Source of the DNA: Thermopolyspora flexuosa
GTDB taxonomy: Bacteria > Actinomycetota > Actinomycetes > Streptosporangiales > Streptosporangiaceae
Assembly: GCF_006716785.1 (NCBI RefSeq)
Contig: NZ_VFPQ01000002.1
Coordinates: forward strand, 1 to 64,000
DNA: 64,000 nucleotides
Direction of reading: 5' to 3'
The notes beneath the pieces were generated by a model. It did no database searches and had not been told where the DNA came from. It worked only from the letters and a program-made list of their open reading frames with translations. The translations under genes were made by a program, and so were the position numbers. Below are positions 1-8,789 of this stretch, in pieces. How positions within the stretch are numbered: position 1 is the first letter of the stretch; every line of letters begins with the position of its first letter.

Positions 1-902
1 GGTACGGCGCTGCTCATCGCCAGCGAGCGTAGTGCGCCCTCGATGCCGCGGTCGGCGAGCAGCGGCGGGTGGATGCCGCGCACCAGGTCGCGCAGCTCGG
101 TCAGGGCGGTGTGCGCGCCCTGCCGCGCGTCGGCGATCAGGGCCTTGGCGGCCTGCGGGTCCTGGTCGAGCAGGTCCTCGGCCATGCCGAGGTTCATGGT
201 CAGGGCGACGAGCCGGGCCTGGGCGCCGTCGTGCAGGTCGCGTTCGATGCGGCGCAGCTCGGCGGCGGAGGCGTCCACGGCCTCCGACCTGGTCCGGGTC
301 AGCCGTTCCACGCGCGCGGCGAGCTGCGCCTTCTGGGTCGGGGCGAGCAGCCACCGGCAGTACCGCCGCTCCAGCTCGACCGCCGGGCCGGGGGCGCGCA
401 GGCCCAGGAAGAGCGCGAGCGCGGCGGCCAGGGTGGCGAGCAGGGCGGAGCCCGGGCCGGTGATCGGCATGCCCAGGTACTCGGCGTCGGGGAACTGTCC
501 GATCGCCCACAGCCCGGCGGTGAGGACGCCCTGTACGCCGCTGAGCCACAGGAGCGCGCCGATCACCGCCAGGAAGAGCTGCCCGGGGAGGGCGACCCAC
601 AGCAGGTCGCGGGCGGTGGCCGGGGTGCCCAGGATGGTGAGGACCTTGGCCAGGGTGCCGTCCGGCATCGGCGGGTACGGCGAGCCGGGTTCGACCCCGA
701 CCCTGGCCCGCTGGAAATCGGCCAGCCGCCGGTTCAGCTCGACCGCCTTGACGAACAGCGGCAGCCCGCCGACCAGGCACGCCACCGCGCCGAGGAGGAC
801 CAGGACGAACACGCCGTACCCGGCGAGCGCGACGCCCAAGCTGATCACGAGGTGGCGGACCCGGCACGGCCAGGTGCCGCCGCGCGTCTCGGCGCCCATC
901 AT
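1..902 (-). CDS. Sensor histidine kinase, NarL/DesK type (3' part outside window)
   Basis: The reading frame starts at one of two adjacent ATG codons (902 or 899), preceded by a GGAGG-like ribosome site, and runs off the left edge, so only about 300 residues are visible. The N-terminal half has hydrophobic segments consistent with a membrane sensor region (for example VISLGVALAGYGVFVLVLL near residue 20). A linker then leads to the phosphoacceptor box RRIERDLHDGAQARLVAL around residue 223, with the HDGAQ signature of HisKA_3 kinases that pair with LuxR-type response regulators. The ATP-binding domain lies outside the window. It is divergent from a secreted serine hydrolase gene, and the shared 200-bp region contains two inverted repeats. 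The partner regulator is expected beyond the left edge but is not visible. Confidence 0.85.
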   Translation of the reverse strand, partial: MMGAETRGGTWPCRVRHLVISLGVALAGYGVFVLVLLGAVACLVGGLPLFVKAVELNRRLADFQRARVGVEPGSPYPPMPDGTLAKVLTILGTPATARDLLWVALPGQLFLAVIGALLWLSGVQGVLTAGLWAIGQFPDAEYLGMPITGPGSALLATLAAALALFLGLRAPGPAVELERRYCRWLLAPTQKAQLAARVERLTRTRSEAVDASAAELRRIERDLHDGAQARLVALTMNLGMAEDLLDQDPQAAKALIADARQGAHTALTELRDLVRGIHPPLLADRGIEGALRSLAMSSAV

Positions 903-1026
903 CGCCTCCGCGACGGGGTCGGGGCGGCCGGATGGAGGGCGTGCGGGGAATCCGTCACGGGCCACATGGCTGTGACTCTAAAGCGGGACGCCGCGGTGGG
1001 TGGAGGGTGTGCGCACGCCGATCCGA

Positions 1027-1065
1027 GGTGGTGCCTGCACCACCATCGATTGGCGGTGCCGCACC
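1027..1065. promoter_or_regulatory. Two adjacent inverted repeats, candidate regulator operator
   Basis: GGTGGTGC at 1027-1034 and GCACCACC at 1037-1044 form a perfect 8-bp inverted repeat. GGTGC at 1055-1059 and GCACC at 1061-1065 form a second one with the same core. The centres are about 24 bp apart, and the word CACCATCGA follows both. They lie 39-77 bp upstream of the hydrolase start and between two divergent genes. That is where a response regulator paired with the neighbouring kinase would bind, but the regulator is inferred. Confidence 0.5.
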
Positions 1066-1103
1066 ATCGAGACGACACGGTCGCCGCCCGTAGCGTTCCG
1101 GGC

Positions 1104-2294
1104 ATGATCTCGATTCGCGACATCCGGCGTTCTCGTTCCCTTCGCCGCCGTGCCGGGCTCCTCGGCACCGCCGTACTGGCGACCCTCACCGTGACCGCGG
1201 CCCCTGCGGCCTCCGCCGTACCCGCGGCCGAGCGGCACGCCACCGCGTCCGATTCCGTCGACGTCGTCCAGCGGGGGCTGGACAGGCTCGTCGGCAAGTA
1301 CGGGTTCCCCGCCGCGCTCGCCTCCGTGCGCGGGCGTGACGGCGGGATCCGCCACCACACCGCCGGTGTGGCCGACCTGAGGACCAAGGCCGAGGTGCCG
1401 GTCGACGGGTACGTGCGCATCGGCAGCAACACCAAGACGTACACCGCCGTGCTCGTGCTGCAGCTCGTCGAGGAGGGCAAGGTCAAGCTGGACGAGCCGG
1501 TCGAGACGTACCTGCCGGGGCTCATCCGCGGCAACGGCAACGACGGCCGCCGCATCACCGTGCGGCAGGTGCTGCAGCACACCAGTGGCCTGCCCAACTA
1601 CACGAACATCTTCGCCAAAGGCCTGGAGCCCCACCGGCACCGGTACCTTCAGCCGCTCGAGACGTTGCACATCGCGCTGAAGGAGAAGCGCCGCTTCAAG
1701 CCCGGCACGAAGTGGGAGTACAGCAACACCAACTACACCGTCGCCGGGCTGATCGTGGAGAAGGTCACCGGCCGGCCGTACATCGAGGAGCTCAACCGGA
1801 GGATCATCAACAGGCTCGGGCTCCGGCACACCTATCTGCCGAACGTCGGCGACCAGAACGTGCGTGCCCCGCACGCCAAGGGGTACCACGCCGACGATCC
1901 GCGCAGGCCGCTCATCGAGTACACCCGGTCCGACCCGTCCTTCGGCTGGGCCGCGGGCGCGATGATCGCCCGGCCGAGCGACGTCAACCGCTTCTTCCGC
2001 GCCCTGCTCGACGGCGAGCTGCTCGGCGAGAAGGCGCTGAAGGAGATGCGCCGGACCGTGCCCGCGCCGGAGCTCGGCTCCGGTGCCCGGTACGGCCTCG
2101 GCATCGCGAGCTACAGGCTGAGCTGCGGCGTACGCGCCTGGGGCCACGGCGGCGACATCCCCGGCTACCACACGGTCAACGCCGCCACCGACGACGGCCG
2201 CGCCGCCATCGTGGCCGTCACCCGGCTCCCCCGCGACCTCAAGGAGATCGAGGCCACGCAGCAGGTCCTCGACACCGCCCTGTGCCGCGGCTGA
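1104..2294 (+). CDS. Secreted serine hydrolase, beta-lactamase/D-Ala-D-Ala carboxypeptidase (S12) family
   Basis: This 396-residue protein has an Arg-rich start, a hydrophobic stretch (LLGTAVLATLTVTAAPAASA) and a probable signal peptidase site near residue 38, so it is predicted to be exported. The S12 catalytic motifs are present: SNTK (about residue 107, serine and lysine), YSN (about 206) and HGG (about 348) in place of the KTG box. Members of the family are D-alanyl-D-alanine carboxypeptidases, esterases or class C-like enzymes; the substrate cannot be deduced. The ATG at 1104 is chosen because it puts the signal peptide directly at the N terminus; the frame upstream of it is open but has no such feature. 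The gene is divergent from the histidine kinase and may be its target. Confidence 0.9.
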   Translation: MISIRDIRRSRSLRRRAGLLGTAVLATLTVTAAPAASAVPAAERHATASDSVDVVQRGLDRLVGKYGFPAALASVRGRDGGIRHHTAGVADLRTKAEVPVDGYVRIGSNTKTYTAVLVLQLVEEGKVKLDEPVETYLPGLIRGNGNDGRRITVRQVLQHTSGLPNYTNIFAKGLEPHRHRYLQPLETLHIALKEKRRFKPGTKWEYSNTNYTVAGLIVEKVTGRPYIEELNRRIINRLGLRHTYLPNVGDQNVRAPHAKGYHADDPRRPLIEYTRSDPSFGWAAGAMIARPSDVNRFFRALLDGELLGEKALKEMRRTVPAPELGSGARYGLGIASYRLSCGVRAWGHGGDIPGYHTVNAATDDGRAAIVAVTRLPRDLKEIEATQQVLDTALCRG

Positions 2295-2351
2295 CCACGG
2301 ACCCGGATTCCCCGCCTGGCCACCTCATCCCTCACCGAGGACAGCGAAGCA

Positions 2352-2930
2352 TCAGGGCTCGCAATGCGGCCGGTGGGCATCGGGCCGGGGCATCGCATAG
2401 ATGCGGCAGGGCCGGCCGTAGCGGTCGAGGCCGGGGGTGTGGAAGGTCATGCCGAGTTTGCGCATGATGCGTTCGGAGGAGCGGTTGTCCGGGTGGCAGC
2501 GGGCGACCAGCGCGGCCGTGGACAGGCGGAAGGCCTCGTCGCGGACGGCCAGGGCGGCCTCGGTGGCGAGGCCGCGGCCCCAGAGGCCGGGGGCGAGCCA
2601 CCAGCCGATCTCGCGGGCCGGGGCGGGGAAGGCGGGGTCGGTGCACGGGCTCAGGGAGACCAGGCCGGCGAAGCGGCCCTCGTAAAGGATCGCGCGGAGG
2701 CCGAAGCCTTCGCGTTGCCACTGCCGTAGCGCCTGCTCGTGGCGTTCGAGGGTGTAGGCGCGGGTCCACGGGCCGGAGCCGATGAGGCGCATGACGCGGT
2801 CGTCGCCGGAGAGGCGGACGAGGTCCTCGAAGTAGCGGTCGTGCCAGGGCGGAAGGGTCAGGCGGGCGGTGGTGAGCACGGTGGCCTCACCGCCTGGCGG
2901 GGGTTCGTGTGATGTGGGGTGCATGGTCAT
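2352..2930 (-). CDS. GNAT-family N-acetyltransferase (RimJ/RimL-like)
   Basis: This 192-residue protein resembles the RimJ/RimL branch of GNAT acetyltransferases. It opens with TARLTLPPW (strand 1 of the fold) and carries the acetyl-CoA-binding segment WLAPGLWGRGLATEA around residues 111-125, followed by the typical NRSSERIMRKLGM helix that closes the cofactor site. The family acetylates the N-alpha or side-chain amines of proteins or small molecules; the acceptor is unknown. The gene converges with the serine hydrolase and is divergent from the next hydrolase, with only about 70 bp between starts. An alternative ATG lies two codons downstream at 2924; neither has a strong ribosome site. Confidence 0.88.
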   Translation of the reverse strand: MTMHPTSHEPPPGGEATVLTTARLTLPPWHDRYFEDLVRLSGDDRVMRLIGSGPWTRAYTLERHEQALRQWQREGFGLRAILYEGRFAGLVSLSPCTDPAFPAPAREIGWWLAPGLWGRGLATEAALAVRDEAFRLSTAALVARCHPDNRSSERIMRKLGMTFHTPGLDRYGRPCRIYAMPRPDAHRPHCEP

Positions 2931-3000
2931 ACGAGACTGCGCGTTCGGCTATGGGAAAACAAGCTGCGGGCGGTCGCGTGTGACAGCGAGGATGAGCGCC

Positions 3001-3879
3001 ATGAGTGTGGGAATCGCCGAACCCGAGCGGCTTGGGAAGACCACACTCCCCGACGGGCGGGTGCTCGGCTGGGCGGAGTGGGGGCCGCTGGACGGGGTGC
3101 CGGTACTGCTGTGTTCCGGGGCGGCGACGAGCCGTTGGCTGGGCTTCGGGGCGGACGCCGTACACGCGCTGCGGGTACGGCTCGTCTCGGTGGACCGGCC
3201 GGGGCTCGGCGTGTCCACGCCGCTGCCGGGGAGGACGTTCGACCACTTCGTGACGGACATCCGGCATCTGGCCACGGTACGCGGGCTGGGCCGGCCCGTC
3301 GTGGTGGGGAACTCGCAGGGGGCGCCGTTCGCGCTGGCGCTCGCGCTCGGCGGGGCGGCGTCCGCGGTGGCGATCGTGTCGGGCGCGGACGAGGTCGCGC
3401 TGCCCGAGTTCGCCGACCGGCTGCCGGAGGACCTGCGTAATCTCGTCGAGCTGACGGCCAAGGACCCGGCCGAGGCGGAGCGGGCCTTCGCGGAGTTCGA
3501 CGCCGACCGGATGTGGGCGATGGTGATGGACGGCAGCCCGCCCTGCGACCGCCGGGTGTACGAGGACCCGGCGTTCGCGGGCGCGTACCGGCGTGCCCTG
3601 GAGGAGGGCTTCGCGCAGGGGCCGGGCGGGTACGCCCGCGACACCGTGCTGGCGATGGGCAGGTGGCCGTTCGACCTCGCCAGGATCGATGTGCCGGTCG
3701 ACATCTGGTACGGCGAGCAGGACCGGAGCCACTCGCCGGACAACGGGGAGACCCTCGCGGCCCGCATCCCGGGCGCCCGGCGGCATCTGGTGCCGGGCAT
3801 CGGCGGGGCGGTGCTGTGGACCGAGGCCGAGCGCATCCTGCGCGCCTGCCTGGAGGCGGCCGGGGTGAGCCGTACGTGA
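3001..3879 (+). CDS. Alpha/beta hydrolase, probable catalytic His not conserved
   Basis: This 292-residue alpha/beta-hydrolase fold protein has a cap region. The nucleophile elbow is GNSQGAP (Ser about 105) and the oxyanion/DxG strand is SVDRPGLGVS. An acid is plausible in the WYGEQDRSHSP segment. The usual C-terminal GxGH is instead PGIGGAVLWTEAE, so a glycine occupies the expected catalytic histidine position. The histidine may be supplied elsewhere or the protein may not be a classical hydrolase. The start at 3001 has GAGG 9-13 bases upstream; an in-frame ATG at 2992 is an alternative. A strong hairpin follows the gene. Confidence 0.85.
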   Translation: MSVGIAEPERLGKTTLPDGRVLGWAEWGPLDGVPVLLCSGAATSRWLGFGADAVHALRVRLVSVDRPGLGVSTPLPGRTFDHFVTDIRHLATVRGLGRPVVVGNSQGAPFALALALGGAASAVAIVSGADEVALPEFADRLPEDLRNLVELTAKDPAEAERAFAEFDADRMWAMVMDGSPPCDRRVYEDPAFAGAYRRALEEGFAQGPGGYARDTVLAMGRWPFDLARIDVPVDIWYGEQDRSHSPDNGETLAARIPGARRHLVPGIGGAVLWTEAERILRACLEAAGVSRT

Positions 3880-3911
3880 ACCGCCGATGACCTGGTGATC
3901 TCGCCACGCCG

Positions 3912-3937
3912 CGCGGTGGCCGGGTGCGGCCACCGCG
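3912..3937 (+). terminator. Hairpin after the alpha/beta hydrolase gene
   Basis: CGCGGTGGCC (3912-3921) and GGCCACCGCG (3928-3937) form a perfect 10-bp stem with a 6-base loop, 33 bp after the hydrolase stop. There is no U tract, as is common for actinobacterial terminators. Confidence 0.6.
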
Positions 3938-3995
3938 GGGGCGGGATCGGTGCGTCCGGCGGCGAACTGTCGGTGGCACGTCGTACGGTGGCGGC

Positions 3996-4232
3996 ATGCC
4001 CGAGACCAACCTCTCTGAGCCGCAGGACCACTACCAGGCCTCCGAGCACCTGTTCCGGACCGTGCACGAGATCGCGTCCGCGCACGCCGGACGGTCCGTG
4101 CCGGAGGTGATGGCGGTGCTGCGGCAGCGGCTTCCCGGGGTGCCCGGGCTCGACGATCTGGAGCTCCGGCGCCTCGCCGAGCAGATCAGCGTGGGGCGCG
4201 ACCCGTCCGGTCTGGGCGGCCCGGCCATCTGA
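3996..4232 (+). CDS. Small conserved-looking hypothetical protein, 78 residues
   Basis: This is a 78-residue acidic/helical protein starting MPETNLSEPQDHYQASEHL. The sequence alternates amphipathic helices (SVPEVMAVLRQRLP, DDLELRRLAEQISVGRDP) with no signal peptide or membrane segment. I do not recognise a family. Codon use (G/C at third positions) is coding-like. The ATG at 3996 is chosen because the region upstream in frame is arginine/glycine rich and overlaps the terminator hairpin of the preceding gene. It stands alone between the hydrolase and a convergent membrane protein gene. Confidence 0.6.
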   Translation: MPETNLSEPQDHYQASEHLFRTVHEIASAHAGRSVPEVMAVLRQRLPGVPGLDDLELRRLAEQISVGRDPSGLGGPAI

Positions 4233-4388
4233 TCCGCGGCGACGACGACGTGGTGGCCGCGGGCGACCACCGCCCGCGGCCGGTAAGAGCGCAACCCATA
4301 CCAGGCCCTGAACGGCGGGCCGGCGGGCGCCGCCGATCAGGGCCGCGGCGTCATCGGAGACGTCCGCCGCAGGCCGTGGCCCGCCGGG

Positions 4389-4853
4389 TCAGGCCGGGCG
4401 GGCGACCGACCGGCGCAGGCCGATGTACTGCAGTTCGGCCACGACGATCACCACGACGGCCTGGGCGACGACGAAGGCGATGCCGAGCGCGTTGGGGCTC
4501 AGGCCGCCGGCGAGCGGCAGGATGACGCTGGTGACGGCCCACAGCGCGTTCACGTCGAGCGTGAACGCCCGCGCCCACAGCCGTTCCAGCCGCTCACCGC
4601 CCGGGACGAGGGTGAGCACGGCCCCGGTCCACAGCAGCGCGGGCAGGTGGGTCAACGCGGTCGCGGCCGCGGCCACCGGCGCGGCCCACGGCTCGGCGAC
4701 GGTGCCGCGCACCTGCCAGGCCGCGAGCGCCAGGCCGTAGCAGAGCAGCCCGGCCCCGGCGCGGCGCGCGCCCCGCTCGCGCGGCTCCCGCACGATCACG
4801 TACAGCCCGAGCCACCAGGTGAGCCCGAAGGCGGCCACCCCCGCGAAAAGCAT
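4389..4853 (-). CDS. Small polytopic membrane protein
   Basis: This is a 154-residue protein with five likely membrane helices: FAGVAAFGLTWWLGLYVIV near the N terminus, AGLLCYGLALAAWQV, ALTHLPALLWTGAVLTLV, ALWAVTSVILPLAGG and ALGIAFVVAQAVVVIVVAEL. The start at 4853 has a strong GGGGAGGGG ribosome site. The first helix followed by REPRERGARRAGAG resembles the N-terminal membrane modules found ahead of signalling domains in actinobacteria. Here nothing follows the module, so it could be a free-standing sensor or a truncated one. It sits 45 bp downstream of the ROK repressor stop on the same strand and may be cotranscribed with it. Confidence 0.7.
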   Translation of the reverse strand: MLFAGVAAFGLTWWLGLYVIVREPRERGARRAGAGLLCYGLALAAWQVRGTVAEPWAAPVAAAATALTHLPALLWTGAVLTLVPGGERLERLWARAFTLDVNALWAVTSVILPLAGGLSPNALGIAFVVAQAVVVIVVAELQYIGLRRSVARPA

Positions 4854-4897
4854 GTCCCCTCCCCGTCCGGGAGGGTACGGCACGGCGGGGCCCGCGC

Positions 4898-6079
4898 TCA
4901 GGCGGGCTGCGCCGCCGCGGAGAGGAACGCCGCCGGATCCGCGATGATCCGCATGATCACCGATCCGGCCGCGCCGAGGATCGCCGCGTCCGGCCCGACC
5001 TTGGAGGCGATCAGCTCGGGTACGGCCCCGCGGAACCGGCGCAGCCGGCTCGCCATGGTCTCCGCGACCGGCCCGGACAGCCAGGGGTAGAGCTCGCCGA
5101 AGACGCCGCCGAGGACGATCGTGTCGGGGTCGAGCAGGTGGACCGCGGAGGTGAGCGCGATGCCCAGCGCCTCGCCCGCGTTCCGGCAGGTCGCGCTCGC
5201 CACCGGGTCGCCCGCGGCGAGCCGTGCCGTCAGCGCGGCGAGGTCGGGCGCGTCGCCGAGCAGCACGTCCTGGCCCGCGTACCGCTCCAGGCAGCCCCGC
5301 CCGCCACAGCGGCACTCGTCACCGTCGGGCACGACCACGACGTGCCCGAGCTCGCCCGCGAACCCGTGCGCGCCGCGGAACAGCCGCCCGCCGACCACCA
5401 CACCGGCACCGATGCCGATCTCGCCCGAGATGTGCAGAAAGTTGCCGAGCGCCGCGCCCGCGCCGAACCACAGCTCGCCGAGCGCGGCGAGGTTCGCCTC
5501 GTTGTCCACCCGCACCGGGACCGGCACCTGGAGCAGCTCGGCGAGCGCGACGTCGCGCCAGCCGAGGTTGGGGGCGTAGTGCACCAGCGAGGACCCGGGG
5601 TCGATGGGGCCGGGGATGGCGAGCTCCGCCTCGACGACCACGAGCCCGAGCCCGGCCGCCTCGCGCACCAGCGCGTCGCCGAGCCCGCCCATCCGGGCGA
5701 TCACCTCCTCGGGCGGGGCCGACCGGTTGTCCGCGGGCAGCCGGCGGCGGAGCCGTACCGTTCGGGTGAGGTCGACGACGCATCCGGCGAGGTAGTCGAT
5801 GCCGATCTCCAGGCCGAGCGCGGCGACCCGCCCGCCGTGCACCTGTACGGCGACGCCGGGCCGGCCCCGCTCGCCGCCGCGGACCGCGCCCGTCTCGACC
5901 ACCATGCCGCCGTCGATGAGGTCGGCGACGAGCTTCGACACGGTGGTCTTGGTGAGCCCGGTGCGCTCGGCGAGCGCGGCCCGGGACAGCGGCCCGGAGC
6001 GGTCGATCTCGCCGAGCACGACGGCGAGATTGCGGGCACGCATCACGTCGTGCCGCACCGCCTTGTGAGTCGATGTCAT
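4898..6079 (-). CDS. xylR: ROK-family xylose repressor
   Basis: This 393-residue protein has an N-terminal winged helix-turn-helix (RAALAERTGLTKTTVSKLV, about residues 30-50) and a ROK sugar-kinase-like domain. The domain contains the sugar-binding signature around ELGHVVV and the zinc site CRCGGRGCLERY (about residues 262-273). It is divergent from xylA-xylB, and a perfect palindrome lies between them, so it is almost certainly the xylose-responsive repressor of that operon. The ATG at 6079 is preferred over an upstream TTG/ATG extension because an AGGGGGG ribosome site precedes it. The 17-codon extension would also run across the operator. Confidence 0.93.
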   Translation of the reverse strand: MTSTHKAVRHDVMRARNLAVVLGEIDRSGPLSRAALAERTGLTKTTVSKLVADLIDGGMVVETGAVRGGERGRPGVAVQVHGGRVAALGLEIGIDYLAGCVVDLTRTVRLRRRLPADNRSAPPEEVIARMGGLGDALVREAAGLGLVVVEAELAIPGPIDPGSSLVHYAPNLGWRDVALAELLQVPVPVRVDNEANLAALGELWFGAGAALGNFLHISGEIGIGAGVVVGGRLFRGAHGFAGELGHVVVVPDGDECRCGGRGCLERYAGQDVLLGDAPDLAALTARLAAGDPVASATCRNAGEALGIALTSAVHLLDPDTIVLGGVFGELYPWLSGPVAETMASRLRRFRGAVPELIASKVGPDAAILGAAGSVIMRIIADPAAFLSAAAQPA

Positions 6080-6088
6080 CAACCCCCC

Positions 6089-6117
6089 TTGACGCTCCAG
6101 GATGCACGACACATATT
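6089..6117 (+). promoter_or_regulatory. xylAB promoter
   Basis: TTGACG at 6089-6094 (-35) and CATATT at 6112-6117 (-10) are separated by exactly 17 bp. This predicts transcription from about 6124, inside the xyl operator, with xylA starting at 6154. Confidence 0.65.
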
Positions 6118-6139
6118 TAGTCCACAGCATGGACTAAAT
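6115..6139. promoter_or_regulatory. XylR operator palindrome
   Basis: ATTTAGTCCA (6115-6124) and TGGACTAAAT (6130-6139) are a perfect 10-bp inverted repeat with a 5-base spacer. TTAGT...ACTAA half-sites are typical of ROK-family XylR operators. The site overlaps the -10 element and predicted start point of xylAB and ends one base before the xylA ribosome site. Binding would also cover the repressor's own upstream region. Confidence 0.85.
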
Positions 6140-6153
6140 GGAGGTGCCAGGGA

Positions 6154-7302
6154 ATGGACGCGTACACCCCAAGGCCGGAAGACCGATTCTCGTTCGGTCT
6201 CTGGACGGTCGGCTGGCAGGCCCGTGACCCGTTCGGCGACGCCACCCGGCCGCCACTCGACCCCGTGGAGACCGTGCACAAGCTGGCCGAGCTCGGCGCG
6301 TACGGCGTCACGTTCCACGACGACGACCTGCTCGCGACCGAGTCCGACCGCGCCAAGGCCGTGGAGCGCTTCAAGAAGGCGCTCGAGGACACCGGCCTGA
6401 AGGTGCCGATGGCCACCACGAACCTGTTCACCCACCCGGTGTTCAAGGACGGCGCCTTCACCAGCAACGACCGCGACATCCGCCGGTACGCGATCCGCAA
6501 GGTGATGCGGAACATCGACCTCGCGGCCGAGCTCGGCGCGAAGACGTACGTCTGCTGGGGCGGCCGGGAGGGCGCCGAGTCCGACGCCGCCAAGGACGTG
6601 CGCGACGCCCTGGCCCGCTACAAGGAGGCCTTCGACATCCTCGCCCAGTACGTGCTGGACAAGGGGTACGACATCCGGTTCGCCATCGAGCCGAAGCCGA
6701 ACGAGCCGCGCGGCGACATCCTGCTGCCGACCGTCGGCCACGCGCTCGCGTTCATCAACGAGCTGGAGCACCCCGAGCTGTTCGGGCTCAACCCCGAGGT
6801 CGGCCACGAGCAGATGTCGAACCTCAACTTCGTGCACGCCGTGGCGCAGGCGCTGTGGCACGGCAAGCTGTTCCACATCGACCTGAACGGCCAGCACAGC
6901 ACCAAGTACGACCAGGACCTGATCTTCGGTCACGGCGACGTGAAGAGCGCGTTCTTCCTGGTCGACCTGCTGGAGCACGGCGGCTACGACGGCCCGCGGC
7001 ACTTCGACTACAAGCCGATGCGCACCGAGGACCCCGAGGACGTGTGGGTGTCCGCCGCGGCCTGCATGCGCACCTACCTCATCCTCAAGGAGAAGGCGAA
7101 GAAGTTCCGCGCCGACCCCGAGGTGCAGGAGGCGCTGCGCGCCGCCCGCGCCGACCAGCTCGCCGTACCGACGCTCGCGCCCGGTGAGTCCTGGTCCGAC
7201 CTGGAGAAGGACGAATTCGACCTGGATGCCGCCGCAGCCCGCGGCTACCACTACAGTCGTCTCAACCAGCTCGCCATGGAACACCTCCTCGGAGTGAGAT
7301 GA
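6154..7302 (+). CDS. xylA: Xylose isomerase
   Basis: This 382-residue enzyme interconverts D-xylose and D-xylulose (and glucose and fructose in vitro) using two divalent metals. Visible class I (actinobacterial-length) motifs include FHDDDL with the catalytic His near residue 53, the metal-binding [10 protein letters not shown] (about 180), [18 protein letters not shown] and HFDYKPMR. The length is normal for the short class I enzymes. The start at 6154 follows GGAGG at 6140-6144. It overlaps xylB by four bases (ATGA), so the two are translationally coupled and should be induced together by xylose through the divergent ROK repressor. Confidence 0.97.
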   Translation: MDAYTPRPEDRFSFGLWTVGWQARDPFGDATRPPLDPVETVHKLAELGAYGVTFHDDDLLATESDRAKAVERFKKALEDTGLKVPMATTNLFTHPVFKDGAFTSNDRDIRRYAIRKVMRNIDLAAELGAKTYVCWGGREGAESDAAKDVRDALARYKEAFDILAQYVLDKGYDIRFAIEPKPNEPRGDILLPTVGHALAFINELEHPELFGLNPEVGHEQMSNLNFVHAVAQALWHGKLFHIDLNGQHSTKYDQDLIFGHGDVKSAFFLVDLLEHGGYDGPRHFDYKPMRTEDPEDVWVSAAACMRTYLILKEKAKKFRADPEVQEALRAARADQLAVPTLAPGESWSDLEKDEFDLDAAAARGYHYSRLNQLAMEHLLGVR

Positions 7303-8681
7303 GCCTCGTCGCGGGCGTCGATTCGTCGACGCAGAGCTGCAAGATCGTGATTCGGGACGCGGAGACCGGCGCGCTGGTGCGCGAGGGCCGGGCCGCGCAC
7401 CCGGACGGCACCGAGGTCCACCCGGACGCCTGGTGGACGGCCTTCCAGCAGGCCGCCGAGCAGGCGGGGGGCCTCGACGACGTCGCCGCGATCGCGGTCG
7501 GCGCGCAGCAGCACGGCATGGTCTGCCTCGACGAGAACGGCGAGGTGGTGCGCCCGGCGCTGCTGTGGAACGACACCCGCTCGGCCAAGGCCGCGAGCGA
7601 CCTCGTCAAGGAGCTGGGCGGGCCGCAGGCGTGGGTGGACGCGGTGAACTCGGTGCCGGTCGCCTCGTTCACCGTGACCAAGCTGCGCTGGCTCGCCGAG
7701 CACGAGCCGGAGAACGCGGCCCGGGTGCGCGCGGTGTGCCTGCCGCACGACTGGCTCACCTGGAAGCTCGCCGGCTCCCCCGGCATCGAGGCGATCACCA
7801 CCGACCGCGGTGACGCCTCCGGCACCGGGTACTGGTCGCCCGCCGCGGGCACGTACCGCACCGACCTGCTGAAGCTCGCCTTCGGCACGACGCCCGCGGT
7901 GCCGCGGGTGCTCGGCCCTGCCGAGCGGGCCGGGACCACGCCGGGCGGCGCGGTGCTCGGCCCCGGCACCGGCGACAACATGGCCGCCGCGCTCGGGGTG
8001 GGGGCCAAGCCGGGCGACGTGGTGGTGTCGATCGGCACCTCCGGTACGGCGTTCGCCGTCTCCGACACCCCTGCCGCCGACCCGACCGGCATGGTGGCCG
8101 GGTTCGCCGACGCCACCGGCCGCTTCCTCCCCCTCGCCTGCACGCTCAACGCGGCCCGGGTGCTCGACGCGATCGCGCGCGTGCTCGGCGTCACCCCCGC
8201 GCGGCTCAGCGAGCTCGCGCTGCAGGCCCCGCCCGGGGCCGACGGGCTCGTGCTCGTGCCGTACTTCGAGGGCGAGCGCACCCCGAACCGGCCCGAGGCG
8301 ACCGGCCTGATCCACGGCATGCGCCTCGCCACCGCGACCCCGGCGCACCTCGCCCGGGCGGCGGTGGAGGGCATGCTGTGCGGGCTCGCCGACGCGCTCG
8401 ACGCGCTCGGCATGTCGCCGTCCCGGGTGCTGCTCGTCGGCGGCGGGGCCCGCTCGGAGGCGGTGCGGCGCATCGCGCCGACCGTGTTCGGCTGCCAGGT
8501 GGTCGTGCCGAAGCCCGGCGAGTACGTCGCGGACGGCGCGGCCCGGCAGGCGGCGTGGGTGCTCGCGGGCACGCCCGAGCCTCCGGCCTGGGAGGGCGCG
8601 GAGACCGAGGTGTACGAGGGCGAGCCCACGCCGGGGCTGCGGGAGCGCTACGCCGAGGCGCGCGACCTCGACCAGCACTGA
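7299..8681 (+). CDS. xylB: Xylulokinase (FGGY family)
   Basis: This 460-residue FGGY carbohydrate kinase phosphorylates D-xylulose to xylulose 5-phosphate for the pentose phosphate pathway. The N-terminal phosphate loop [13 protein letters not shown], the xylulose-binding QQHGMV, the second phosphate motif SIGTSGTAF and the adenosine motif VGGGARSEA are all present in order. Its ATG lies inside the xylA stop (ATGA overlap). A strong terminator follows. No xylose transporter is encoded next to it in this window, so uptake genes must lie elsewhere. Confidence 0.96.
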   Translation: MSLVAGVDSSTQSCKIVIRDAETGALVREGRAAHPDGTEVHPDAWWTAFQQAAEQAGGLDDVAAIAVGAQQHGMVCLDENGEVVRPALLWNDTRSAKAASDLVKELGGPQAWVDAVNSVPVASFTVTKLRWLAEHEPENAARVRAVCLPHDWLTWKLAGSPGIEAITTDRGDASGTGYWSPAAGTYRTDLLKLAFGTTPAVPRVLGPAERAGTTPGGAVLGPGTGDNMAAALGVGAKPGDVVVSIGTSGTAFAVSDTPAADPTGMVAGFADATGRFLPLACTLNAARVLDAIARVLGVTPARLSELALQAPPGADGLVLVPYFEGERTPNRPEATGLIHGMRLATATPAHLARAAVEGMLCGLADALDALGMSPSRVLLVGGGARSEAVRRIAPTVFGCQVVVPKPGEYVADGAARQAAWVLAGTPEPPAWEGAETEVYEGEPTPGLRERYAEARDLDQH

Positions 8682-8698
8682 TCGCGCCTGCCGCACGC

Positions 8699-8735
8699 GA
8701 CCCTGAGCCGGCCCGGTAGGGGTCGGCTCAGGGTC
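8699..8735 (+). terminator. Terminator of xylAB
   Basis: GACCCTGAGCCG (8699-8710) and CGGCTCAGGGTC (8724-8735) form a perfect 12-bp stem with a 13-base loop, 17 bp after the xylB stop. Confidence 0.8.
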
Positions 8736-8789
8736 CGCTCAGGGATCACGCCGGATGTTTTTGTCAGCCCGTCCGGCGATGCTGGGATC

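Noticed and set aside
69-1103. Long N-terminal extension of the serine hydrolase
   Set aside because: The upstream frame is antisense to the histidine kinase and lacks protein character. The signal peptide begins at 1104.
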